Position numbers and translations under genes: made by a program. 64,000 nt of DNA from Symsagittifera roscoffensis (lineage: Eukaryota > Xenacoelomorpha > Acoela > Convolutidae), in the NCBI RefSeq assembly GCF_963678635.1, contig NC_087067.1, positions 32,028,401 through 32,092,400 on the forward strand. The letters run 5' to 3'. Positions 38,201 through 50,200 of the stretch are shown here, one piece after another. Under the pieces are notes generated by a model. It was not told the origin of the DNA. It saw only the letters and a program-made list of their open reading frames with translations, and did not search any database. Within the stretch, counting starts at the first letter, position 1, and each line of letters opens with the position of its first letter.

Positions 38201-41200
38201 GTGTAGCGATGATGAATTGTTTGATGAAGCGTTTCCGAATGCGAGAAGTAAGCTGTTGGGAAAATTACCATTGTTGACTGAGTCGTGACGGTTGATGGCA
38301 TGAGCTCTCCCGACTGTTTAAGCTTCTATGTCGCCCTAGAAGCTTTCTATGTCGTGTGTGGCAATTAGCTTAACTGTTGTGATTAAATTATTTAATAGTT
38401 TCAGAGACAAAAAATGGAAACCACTCAAAAGCAAAAAAATTTCACAAAAATCATTGAAGAAGAGGAATTCAATGTTGAAGAAGAACAAGCAAACATGCCA
38501 AATTTGATATTCAAGGATCAAACGCCTATCCCGGAAGCCAACATCTAAGCGAAGGTGAATTGAAATGAGCCCTGATCAGACAATACGAGAAGAATCCATG
38601 AAAGACATGATAGAGAAGTGCATCGATACCGTCATAGAAAAGCACCTTTGAAAAGCTTCGCAAAAATTGCAATGGGCTATGTCATCTACCTTAAAAGCAT
38701 CGATTAAGCAAGAAATGAATGATGTTAGAATGCAGGGGCGGATTTAGGGGGGGGGGGGGCTCACGCCCCCCTCAGGGATTCGACACCCTGCCGACCCAAA
38801 GGGTCCCCCCTTTGGTACTTTTTAAGAAATCCATTTTTGGCCGACCGACCCTAAAATTTTTCTAAAGGCGTCTTTGGCGCCAATATATACTAACTTTAAG
38901 GGGGAGCGCGCGCCAAAAAAAAACGCGATTTTTTTGTCAAAATTTTTCAAAAAGTGCCCAAAAACGGCTTTTTTGACTGTTTTTTCAAAAATTTGCCTGC
39001 GGCGCTTAAAATTTTGCCAAAATAGGGGCAAAACAGTGCTTTGGGAGAGCTCGAAAAATCAATTTGGTCGACCTAAAAAAAAAAAGGTCAAAATTTTCGA
39101 ATTTTTTTTTGAAAATCCGCCCTCCCCTCGAGAAAATCCTAGATCCGCCCCGTGTTAGAATGTCCATCGTCGCAGACACGAAGAAAACTATAGACATGGA
39201 ATGAAGCAAGTGTAAACTGAAAGCGGTATCTGAGGCCGAGTTATTAGAGGGATATAATAGTAGACAATTTGCGTATTGCGGACGGTATAGCGGAAGGTCA
39301 GCGTGAGAATACGCCCATTTGAAGACTACAATGAGAGCTCCGAATGTCGCTCAAGAAGTTAAAGCAAACGTGTTGAAGTCGGAAATATCGAAAGCTCATC
39401 ATGTTCTAGGACGCAACTAACCATAGACCAAATGGAGTTTTTGAAAAATACGAGAGCCTTGAACAAATCCCGAACAATGAACCATATCATAATCTCCGAA
39501 TATTCAATGGCATCTAGACTGAGGTTTTTTAACATGAAAGCAGATACTCGTATCGAATCAGCATGGACCAGAGAGGGAAGCATATTTTATACACTCACAG
39601 ATAAAAACACTGTTCAATGTATCAGAGGTTCAATGTATCACAGGACGTCAGAAACTTAATTAAGATGATAGAAGATTGTTTCGTCAATAATAGCAACCAG
39701 AAGTGCATCCAATCATTTCAAAATTAGCTTAATTTCAGCTTTAAATATCAGATCTCTTAGTTATCTCCATGAAGGACTGAAAGCACTTACATCTAGTTTT
39801 GAGTTACCACCAGATATAAGGTTTAAAGGAAACATGGTTACTTGAAAATGATAATGTAGATTGTTTGAAAAAGGATCTAATTATATACTTAGCAAAAAAA
39901 GGACTAACACCGGAGTTCTCTTGCAATGTCACTTTTAATGAATACTTGTCATCTAATTTACCTGAAACTTTGCTTATTCGTGTAAGAATACATCGTGAAA
40001 ACTCTTTAATTCTTACAATATCCAAAAGCAGACAAGTTTTCCTTCCTTGAAGAACTAGATGAAACTCTCGAAACATCATCTAATAAAAATTATCCTGTCA
40101 TAATATGGACAACTTATATCTTGATATTTTGAAATCAAATAAACTCACTTCAAATTATCTTGATGTTACAGAAAACAACGGTTTCGGACAAATAATTAAG
40201 CAACCAACACGCATTGCAAGCACAAGTGAATCTCGTCTAGATCACTTTGTTGTTAACGATTTTAAGGTGAAATCTGATGAGGTGCTCCAAAACGTGTCTT
40301 TCTCAGATTATTCTATTATTTTATTTGATTTGCCCCATTTGAATCAGAAAGCACGAACACAAGAAAAAGCCAAATTGATTACTAATCACATTACAAATTT
40401 AATTGCAAAACGAAAATGACTACATAAAGCATGGTCAAAAAATAAAACAACACACACAGGATTTAGATTCAAAAGCGCAAGAAAAAAAGCAGAAATTGAG
40501 ATTTAAAAAAAAACAATTTTAATATAGTAAATTCCAAAAAAGATTGGTCAAATCCAGTATAAAACGTTCCTTAAAGTAAAAAGTAAAAAACGTTCCTTAA
40601 AAATCAAACAGGGACAAATTTACCTCGGATGTTGGTATTGCAAACTAATTCAATAGTTTTTTCTCTTCTTTTGATATTAGACTGGCCAATGAAATACTTG
40701 AATCAGAATGGCATCATATTCTCGAGGAGCCGAAATTTTGTATGCGAAAATTTCCAATTAAATAGCTTGAAATTGACAATATCATTGAATCTACGCAAAA
40801 TAAAACATCTGCTGGTTTTGACAGTATCAGCAATTTCATTGTTAAAGAAAGCAGGCCAACAATTACGCCTATTTTGAAAAATCTCATTCATTTATCATTG
40901 AAAACCCAAGGCCATTGTCCAATGCCGATCTCCACCCTTAATATGAAGAAGATCAAAAGTAAATGTCAGCAATTACAGGCCAATATCTCGACTCATAATT
41001 TTGAGTAAAATATTTGAGCGTGCAATGCACAAAAGAGTGTTTGAATACCTGAAATTTCACTCGTTAATATATCTTTGTTTTTCAAAAAAAATAAAATACT
41101 ACTGAAGCAACCTCTAAAGTTACCGAAAGAACTTGCCTGGATAACAGCAAGTCCGGTAAAAAGAGATCTTTTTCTTGATTAGAAAAGATATTTGATGCAC

Positions 41201-44200
41201 CTTCTTATCATTTTTAAAAAAAAATAATAAATTAGAAATGTATCGAATACGCGGGAAAAGCTCGACTTGGTTCACAAATTACTTGAAAAAACGCATGCAA
41301 TTAGATCAAATTGGCCATTCCAATCTTTTTGAGAAGAAGTCAAATGTGGTGTTCCCCATGGCTCAATTCTGGGGCCGCGTTTGCTCCTAATATATAACAA
41401 CCTTCCCAAGGTTTGCAGATATTGTGAAGTTTTCCTTTTTGCGGATGACAATAACATTAAAGGAATAGAATGATCAATTGAAAACAAAATTTCAATGACT
41501 ATTCAAAACCTGTGAGCGAATGGCTAAATTTTAAAAAAACTATCATTGAATTTGGATAATACTGTTCAATTATGTTTGTTCTCATCCAGAGCTTCAACTC
41601 TTCTTCAAATAAACAACTTACCTAAAAATGTGCTAAATCGTAAAAAAAGTTAGTGTTTACGTAGATGCTAAATTATCTTTTCATGTTCATATAGAATTTA
41701 ATTGAAAAACTATGAAAAGAGCGTGGGATCATTTGGAGCGTTCCACCACCGATTTCAATTGATTACTAGAGCTCAGACATTAAACAAATTTTGCAACATG
41801 AAATTCTCGTGTACGGTTGCATTAGCTTTACAGTTAGCGCCGCTATTAAAGATACAAAAAAGCTCAATTCTGGAGCCATTTTCGCTGCTAATAAATATCA
41901 ACGACTTTCCCAAGGTCTGCAGCGTTTGTGAAGTTTCTCTTGTTTTCTTTTTCCAGATGACACTAACATTACAGGAATAGAATGCTCAGTTGAAAACTTC
42001 AATAACTATTCAAAACCTGAGAGCGAATGGCCAAATTATAACAAACTATCGTTGAGTATAAATAATATCGTTCAATTATGTTTGTGCTCATCCAGTGCTT
42101 CCAACTCTTTTTCAATTAAAGAATTTACCTACAAATATGCTATATCGTAAAAAATATCTTGGTGTTACGTAAATGATAAACTATCTTTTCATGTTCATAT
42201 AGATTTTGTTAGGAAAAAATCAAGATAACAGTTTGGATCATTTTGAGAAAGCGTGATTACGTTCCAACAGCAATTTTAGTTTATTACTAGAGGTCAAACA
42301 TTAAAAAAAATCACATGGAATTCTTGTGTACGATCGTGTTGCGTGGGATAGGTGTTAAAACTAGATGCCGCATCCATGGAACAAACATTTCCCTACGTTC
42401 GCTTTGAAAAACGATTTCAAGATCATTTGAATTACTAGTTATTTGTTATTACTGTCTCTGAAACAATAAAAAAGTATTTAGGTACAAAATATTGACGTTA
42501 AAGCTTTGAAATTCAAGATTAATTTTTGATTGACATTTTTTTGATTTAATTTAATTTTGAAGACTGGGTCAATTGCTTCAATTTTAAATCCACCTCGAAA
42601 ATGCACTCCGTTTCTTCGAAGCAAACCCTTATCCTGATATTTGCCACAGCAGTTTTCAAAAAAAAACGTTCGAAATGGTCGTTTCACGATCAGAACTCTT
42701 TTTCTACCAATTATGCACATATTGCAGAAAATTTTGTCAAAACATCCCTGATTGAAACTTTAGACAGAGGCGAAGCTGTGCTTCGCAAACACTAGCGAGA
42801 AGATGACAAAAAATAGCTTTATTACGTGAAAAAGGAAAAGATAGAAATAAGCCTCGAATTAGTAGAAACTCGGCTACGTTCTTGGAATCGCATCTGCGAC
42901 CCAGCAAATTTGGGTCTCACACACTAACCACCCAGCCACGGATGCTTGAAATCCCCAAAACTCTTCACCAATAACTCAGCTACATATGCTATTAAATTGT
43001 CAATTCGATGCAGCAAAAGTAGCACCAAATACGAAAAGATTTTAAACTGTATGTTATCAATTGAAAAGCATAAAGCCCAATGTATAAATTATGTATTTCA
43101 AAAATTGCGAGATACATTGACTTGGACAATTTTTCAAATCAAGCTTTTCATCATTGTACTGCTGTTTTAAACAAATAACTTCTTTCGGTTCATTTGATGA
43201 ATTAAAAATGCATCAGGGCTGTTACATTTTTACTGCTACCGCAGCAGCCTACCCACTCCAAAGTGCCATCAGAAGCAGCATTTTTTGCGACTTAGGTTTG
43301 AAAAAAAAGAAAAATCGTAATAATGCATTTTGCTTTGCAAGTGAAAATACAGATAAAAGTCAAAACAAGTGAGCTTCTTGATATTTGTTTCAATCTCATC
43401 AATTAAATGAAAAAAAAACATACAAATCTAACAGACAGTTGGAAAAGAGTCAAAGAACGCAAATAATTAGAAAAAAATAAGTTTCAGGAAAAAAATAAAT
43501 TTCAGGACTTAAAGAATTGAATTTGACGACCAAGTTATGATTGACATTGTTTGACAAAATTATTACAATTAGAAAAAATTGGATCAATAGACAAGATAAC
43601 ATTTTTTTTTATTTTGCTGGGAAATCTGAAAATTAACTTCCATTTTCCTGAATTTTACATTTCCGCGATTAGAAATCAAGTTTACCCTCTTTTTAACTAA
43701 GGAAATGACCTGAACTTATAAAGAAATGAAAAGTCAAACCGCGGGAAAGTAAAATTGAGTCTGAACAAATTTTCCTGCAACTTGTCCTGGAAAAAAATCA
43801 TCCCGACCTATATACGAATCTGAACTAAGTTCATGGACTTTCAATTAGAAACATCGCTAGCTGACGATTGGAAAAGAGTAATGACCGAAAGGAAGCAACT
43901 TTCACTCTAACAAGGTTATTTGCAATGGAGAAAAAGGTCTTTTTTATATCATTCGGACTTCTAAGCGTTACAGAGGCATGGGGTTGGAACCTGCGACCTC
44001 GAGAACTGGAACCTCATGCCCTGCCCTCTCGGCCACGAAAACTTATGAGCCGGCAAACAATAATCACAAATGAAGCAGCTACATATGCTATTAAACTCCC
44101 AAAACCATGCGGCAAAAATGGCTCCAAATACAAGTAGACACAGTTTTGCAAGTAACATTTTCGAATATAACAAGCTAAAGGCATCCACACTAACTTTGCA

Positions 44201-47200
44201 AGTAACAAGTTGGAAAGCCTAAAGCCAGATTGTTTTAATTATGCATTTCAAAAATTTGCGATATATTGAGTTGAAAAATTTCTGAAATCGAGTTTTTACT
44301 ATTGATAACTTGTTTGAAACAAGTAGGTTTTATCCGTTCATTTAATGAATTGAAATTTTATCACATGTAAAACTCATTACTATTCGAATGCCAAAAGAAG
44401 GTGCCCCAAAAGAACAAAAAATAGTCAAAGTATAACACGACTAACGCTCATTTAAGTTCACTAGTAAAAAGAAGGTAGAAAATCTGGGAAAATCCATTTC
44501 GAAATTCAAAATCGATCACGCTGCTAGTGAACTTTACACTTTTGCTCTCGATAGTGGAGTTTGCCCTCTTTTTAAGAACCAAATGAACAACTTTAAAAGA
44601 ACACAAAATCAGCAAAAAAAACACTTGCCATCACAAAAAAAATGCGCTACAACATAGTGAATGAAAAAAAAAAAGACAGAAGTCGAAAATACTTCTGATA
44701 AAAAAAATTGTAAAAAATTTACTCGAAAAGATAACTTGGCAAAAGTTGAAAAATTACAATTACAAAAACTTCATATTTATATCGCATGAAAATAATAAAC
44801 AGGCCCTAATAAATGAAAATAATTTACCGAGCAAAGGAGACAAACTTCGGTCGAAAGCTGCTGAGCCGAAAACATAACTGTTGTCATAAAATATCTCAAA
44901 AAATTTTAAAAATTTTACGACCCATTCGAAGTGAAACACAATCCCAAACGGATATAATTTGCTCAAAAAATATGTTGAAATTACGCAAAACATGTTGACT
45001 AAGTCGATACAGCATAAACTGAAACTTTGAATCATCAAAAAGACGGAAAAATGAAAAAACAAAAAAACTCAAATTCAGACAAGATAAAATTACAAATTTG
45101 TGAAGTTTCAATTAAGGTAAAAACTTTTAAATTCTTTTTAAAGGGGTAAATTAAAAAATGCTCTTCCATCATGCGACGGTCCGTGCACAGGTTGGATAGG
45201 GCCATACGAACGCTATCTAAACACATCGGCAAAATTTCATGAATAAATCACAAAATTTCATGAATAAATCAAGTCAATTTTAAAGCATCCAGAGAATTGT
45301 CAATTAAAATCTATCCTCCTCATTTACAGCACAGATGGAATTGTCTATGTTGGATGTATTTTGAAATTTTTTTGCACCCCTGAGGCAGAGGATTGCACTC
45401 CTCAGAAATGCAAAACTTATTTGGGTTCTTATGAAGTTTATTGTGTCCGAGTATGATTAGTTCTTTTTTTTTCGCTGAGTTTTTCTACTAGTTTCTGGAC
45501 GGTTGTTGTAGAGCCTAGTGCTGCTTCTCCAGTACACAGAAAAATTAGTTGAACAAAGCTGCTGTGTTCCACACCCAGTATTTTAATCTTTTGACACTCA
45601 TGATATTTGTAGGCGTCAGATATAGTTTTAGGGCAAAATTTAGCATGGAGGTTGAAAATTTTTACATCGAAAAAGGTTCGGCTGAATTGGCCTCCTCAGA
45701 GTCCATTTTCCTTGATATCTAGTCGAGCGTCATCTCAAGTAGTGGTTGTTTTGTTGTGAAAGCTTTCGCCTTTCAACGATTGAAGTTTCGGCTCTATTTC
45801 AACATCATGGCATACTTCGTCCAGGAGTGCCGCAAAGGTATAACGAAATTCATTATGTCTTAGGTGAGTGTATCTACCTTTGGGGCAGTGTAGAGAAAGG
45901 GTCAGTGTAAACGGTTGTCCACATGAGGAGGTATGTGTTTGGTGGTTCTCAACCATATCTCAAGTGTAAACCATCTTAAAACTCTGCTTTGCTGGGGGAA
46001 AAATTGTACTTTTTCAAAGGTAGCACGCTTAGCCAGTTCGATGCTCCTTTCTCTAATGCTAGATTCATTGTCAGCTTTTTTTCTGATGAGCAATTTTCCA
46101 TAATTTTAGCCTTTTTTGAGAGTATGATGTTGTCTCTCAGTGTTGATGTTTTTTTTCATCAGAGTTTGTTCCGTTTCAGCTTTTTCTGGATCACTTTTCT
46201 CTAACGGATCACAAACGGCTGATTACCACTTAAAATTTCTGGGAAAGTCCATATCACTGAGAAGGTCTGGTCCTCCCAATCTTAGTAAAAGTGCAAAAAG
46301 GCTGCGAACTTCATCGGTTATATGGTTTTTACCAGTAATACCAGGACGTAGCTGCTGTCTTACGTTTTTCTCAATTCATCCATTTTCATAAAAAAATTCC
46401 GGAGTTGTTCTGGTTAGGAAGCTTAACTTATTTTGAACTCTATTTGTGTAGCAGGAGTACGCATTTTATGGTGATGTTTTAGCTGTTTTGGAAAGCTGTT
46501 TTGTAAGGGTAGTTGTCTTTTCAATTTCGCTTTCCATGTATTTATCGCATGCTGATGGTGTTCCTATAACCGATCCAAGGACTCTCAAATCGTCCACCAT
46601 TGGAATATTTGTGCCTTCGAATACCTTTATGGCGCTTTCATGACGGTTTTCCATTACTATGGGTTGACAGTTGGAAGGCTTCACAATATAGCCGAAAGCC
46701 TTTCCGTGCACATCCATGTTGTCCAGTATTGCGCAGACACAAGATCACCTGCAGCGCTTCCGTCATCTGCGTTTCATTTTTGGGTGACATTTGGTTTTTG
46801 CAGGAGCTCAATCAGTGGGATTATCCCTACTCCGTACATAGCCATTGCGAGGGGATCACCTTGCGTTGTTCCTTCGGTAGACGGCAAAACCGTGTTATTG
46901 ACAAATAGTAGTAGTAGAGACTTTTATGGCTCATGGCCTAAGGGTGTGAACACCTCAGTTTTCAGCTGGCATGAGTTTTCGATATGGGTTACATGATCCA
47001 CAGGAGCACAGTACACGCCAGGTGCATGTGTCTAGTTGATTGTAGCTATTTTTGATGTAGCTGAAGTAACGTTCTTTCAGTTGTTTCTTTAATAATAATA
47101 AAATAATAATATGAATTTAGCGTACGCAAGGGGTTTCCCCCACAGTTTCAGTTTAGTTAGTTAGACATATTTCTGCAGTTGTTTCGGGTACAGTCGCACA

Positions 47201-50200
47201 GAATTTTCCAGCTACAGGGGTTGGAGTCATCGAATCTTTTCTCGAACTGCTCCCACATCCATTGCAGCAACCGTCCTTTGAGTCCTATCGTGTTGGTAAA
47301 GTCCACTTTTTGAGGAACCAAATTAGCCAGCCTCATTGCATGACACCAGATTTTTTTTTCACAAACAAATTTTGCAAGGCGTGTACATTCAAATAAACGA
47401 GATCTTGTATTAGCTAGATCATTTTTTGGCGGAAAACGGTCAGAAAAATTGTAGTCGTAGTGATTATTGAGGATTTAAGATAGTAGAAGTAAATTATTGA
47501 GCTGAATGTACATGGGTAAAGGCAGTATTCCTAGACGCTGAAGCGACGTTTTGTAATTAGGATCTGTTGCAATCCATTTGCATGTATTGCGTTGAACACC
47601 TTCTAAGAGTTTCATTTCTTCGACGTTCAATTGATAGCACGCTGAACCGTATAGCAAAACTGGAATTACCATGGATTTGAACAGATTAAGTTCGGTCTTG
47701 GTATTAGGAGGCAGTGGGTTGCGCTTAAGCATGCATAAAGTGTTGAGGGCTTTTCCTCTTCTAAGTTTAATATGCGATGTCCAGCCTAGATCCGATTTTA
47801 CAATTATTCCTAGATCTTTTTCTTCTGAGACTTTTTAAATTAAAACTGAGTCGAAGTAAAAGTCGCTACTTGTGAGACGTTTAACCGGTAGGTGAATGCA
47901 TTTTGACGCATTGAACACAATCTGGTTTTGTTGAGTCCACGTGAAGATGTTATTTAGGTCATTCTGAAATTCAGCGTTAAGGAATTGATAGTAGAGTATG
48001 TTGAATAGTTTGGGGGCTCTCGTCTGGAAATTTTCATTTGTTTTGTGAAGGCGAGTTCAAAATCGCTGCTCTGCCTCGTGGTGCTTTCCTGAGAGATACT
48101 GGGATTGAATCGTCTTTGACGTGAAATAACCCCAGTTTTTTTTTAAAGAAAACAACAAGGCTGATGAACATCCCTCAGCATATAAACTTGAGGGATGCTT
48201 AGATGAGTTGGCCAGCGCATGTTGTATTGCCGGACAAAGGATTTCTACATTTTTTAGAGCAAGTTCTCTATTGAGCGATTTGAAGGCATTTTCTGCATCT
48301 ATAAATAGTATGGCGTCCGTTTAAATCGGAACAAAATCTATGCTTCAAAAAGAAAGCGAGTAAAAACCTTACCAGATAATGAATGGCGTTCAAGAAAACG
48401 GAAAATGAACCGACAGAAACTAGGACTAAAACAAAAAATTGAGAAAATTTTTGAAAAGATAATTACTACCTGAAACGGGTTTGAACTAATTACTACTTAA
48501 GTATCTTCTAGAGAAAGATACTACTAAGGTGTCTTCCTCTAGAAGTGCAGATCTTGTGGGCAAAATTGATTACGGGAAAAAAAACCTAGTTTCCGGTTGC
48601 ATTACCCTTGCTTATCGCAAGGGTGAAGACACTTCCCTGAAAAAAAAATCATCACGACCTATGAAAGAGTCGACTCTTCCTTCGCAAAATGGGTAATCAG
48701 AAGGTCAACAGTATCATAGTAACCGGGGTTACAGTCAGGAGTCCCTTCATCACGTATTCCAGTCAAAATCCGTGGAATTTTCTAGATATGGAAGTGATAA
48801 TGATAAAAGAAGATGTCAGGCGTTGATGTCTATACAATTAAAATCAATTGTTGTGATAAACTTATCAAATAGTTATTAAATGGTTCAAATTTACCGCTCG
48901 TGTGTTTTCATATCATATGCGCGCTGGGCTTTTCTTCTGGTTATCTTACCAAATCTCGCCGTCCCAGCCGTAGGCGAGTGAAGTTTCCCTGGCGTAACTA
49001 GACGCAAGGAGTGAGCTGGTGAATCGACCTCCAAATCGACGTCAGGTTGTACCACTCCTTTTTTTTCATCGCCTTTGCCTCCAATTTTAAACCCTAAGTG
49101 AAAGTATTCATAAATCACCCCAAAGAGCTTCCTTTCTCGCCCCAGTTGTCTGTGTTTCAGGTTGATGCCGCGATTCCAGGCAAGACGCATCCCTGAGTTC
49201 TCACAGAAACTAGTTATCGGGACTTCAAGGACCAAATATATCAAACCAGCTCTAGTAAAATCAACAATTCACTCCTACCGCGGCGCAACGCTTCATGATC
49301 TGTTTGAAACAGTTTTACAATACAGACCAAAGCGCCTAAACACAGTAACAATAGTTGCTGGATACAATGACAACAGGCTGCATCCACAAGAATTAGAACA
49401 GCAGTGGAAAAACTTGATTAACCTCGTCACTAATAAGTTTCAGCCCAAGACACTGATCATCCCCAAAACAATTCAGAACTGTAATAATTCCGAAGTAAAC
49501 CGCAAAATTTATATTCATAATCATGTGCTGTTTAATTTGATAAATAGATTTGTACACCCCCATACACTTATTGTTTCGCCTAACCTCAACCTAAATCTAA
49601 CCCCTCAAATGTTCTGACGTGATGGCATCCATTTCTCGTTCTACGGTAATGATTTCTTAACAAATTTTCTTGCAAATTTAATCTATAAATTCTCTCGCTA
49701 ACTTGACACCGCCGTCCTTCCTAAAATGGCTACTCAAACACACTGCCTTATTTGTAAAAGCAGCCTGCGAGGCGGAGGTAATTGGTGCTTCACATGCCCG
49801 GGCTACATGCATGTAAAATGCAGCGGCCTAGCCCGCAGCAGTGATCACTATGACGATTTCAGTTGTCATCGCTGCACCTCCCAATTTCATTCAGCTAACG
49901 ACAAGCATGAATGCAATCCCCCAACCCTAGCTACAACCACGCTCCCCCAAATGCACCCTCACCCTTCCACTACCCCACACTCACAAAACACAGGAGAGTC
50001 TTCCACTATAGAACCTAGAGCAATACAAGACCCATGGTCAAACCCCTGTTCAGAACTCATAGAAACCACCAGGAAAATATACACCGAAGTGGTTCACTGG
50101 AAACCGGTCTTTATGATCTTGTCAAAAAATAAAGTTGCTTATAACTTCATTGAAACCCTCAAAAGAACTTTGAACAGCCTGATAGAAAACAACGAAAATA

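Larger units (their letters stand above)
38351..42360 (+). mobile_element. LINE D: APE-type non-LTR retrotransposon, heavily decayed
   Basis: ORF1 remnants (about 38400-39659), APE endonuclease remnants (39737-40419) and RT remnants (40980-42360) follow in the correct order on the plus strand. The whole has many stops and frameshifts. A MITE interrupts ORF1 at 38733-39154, and part of the RT is present twice. The left edge is a guess: coding-like text begins near 38400. It differs from LINE B, since motifs align only at family level. Confidence 0.65.

Noticed and set aside
49615-49617. TGA in the SGNH ORF as selenocysteine or programmed readthrough
   Set aside because: No supporting element is visible and the neighbouring ORF has frameshifts; a simple nonsense mutation is more likely.
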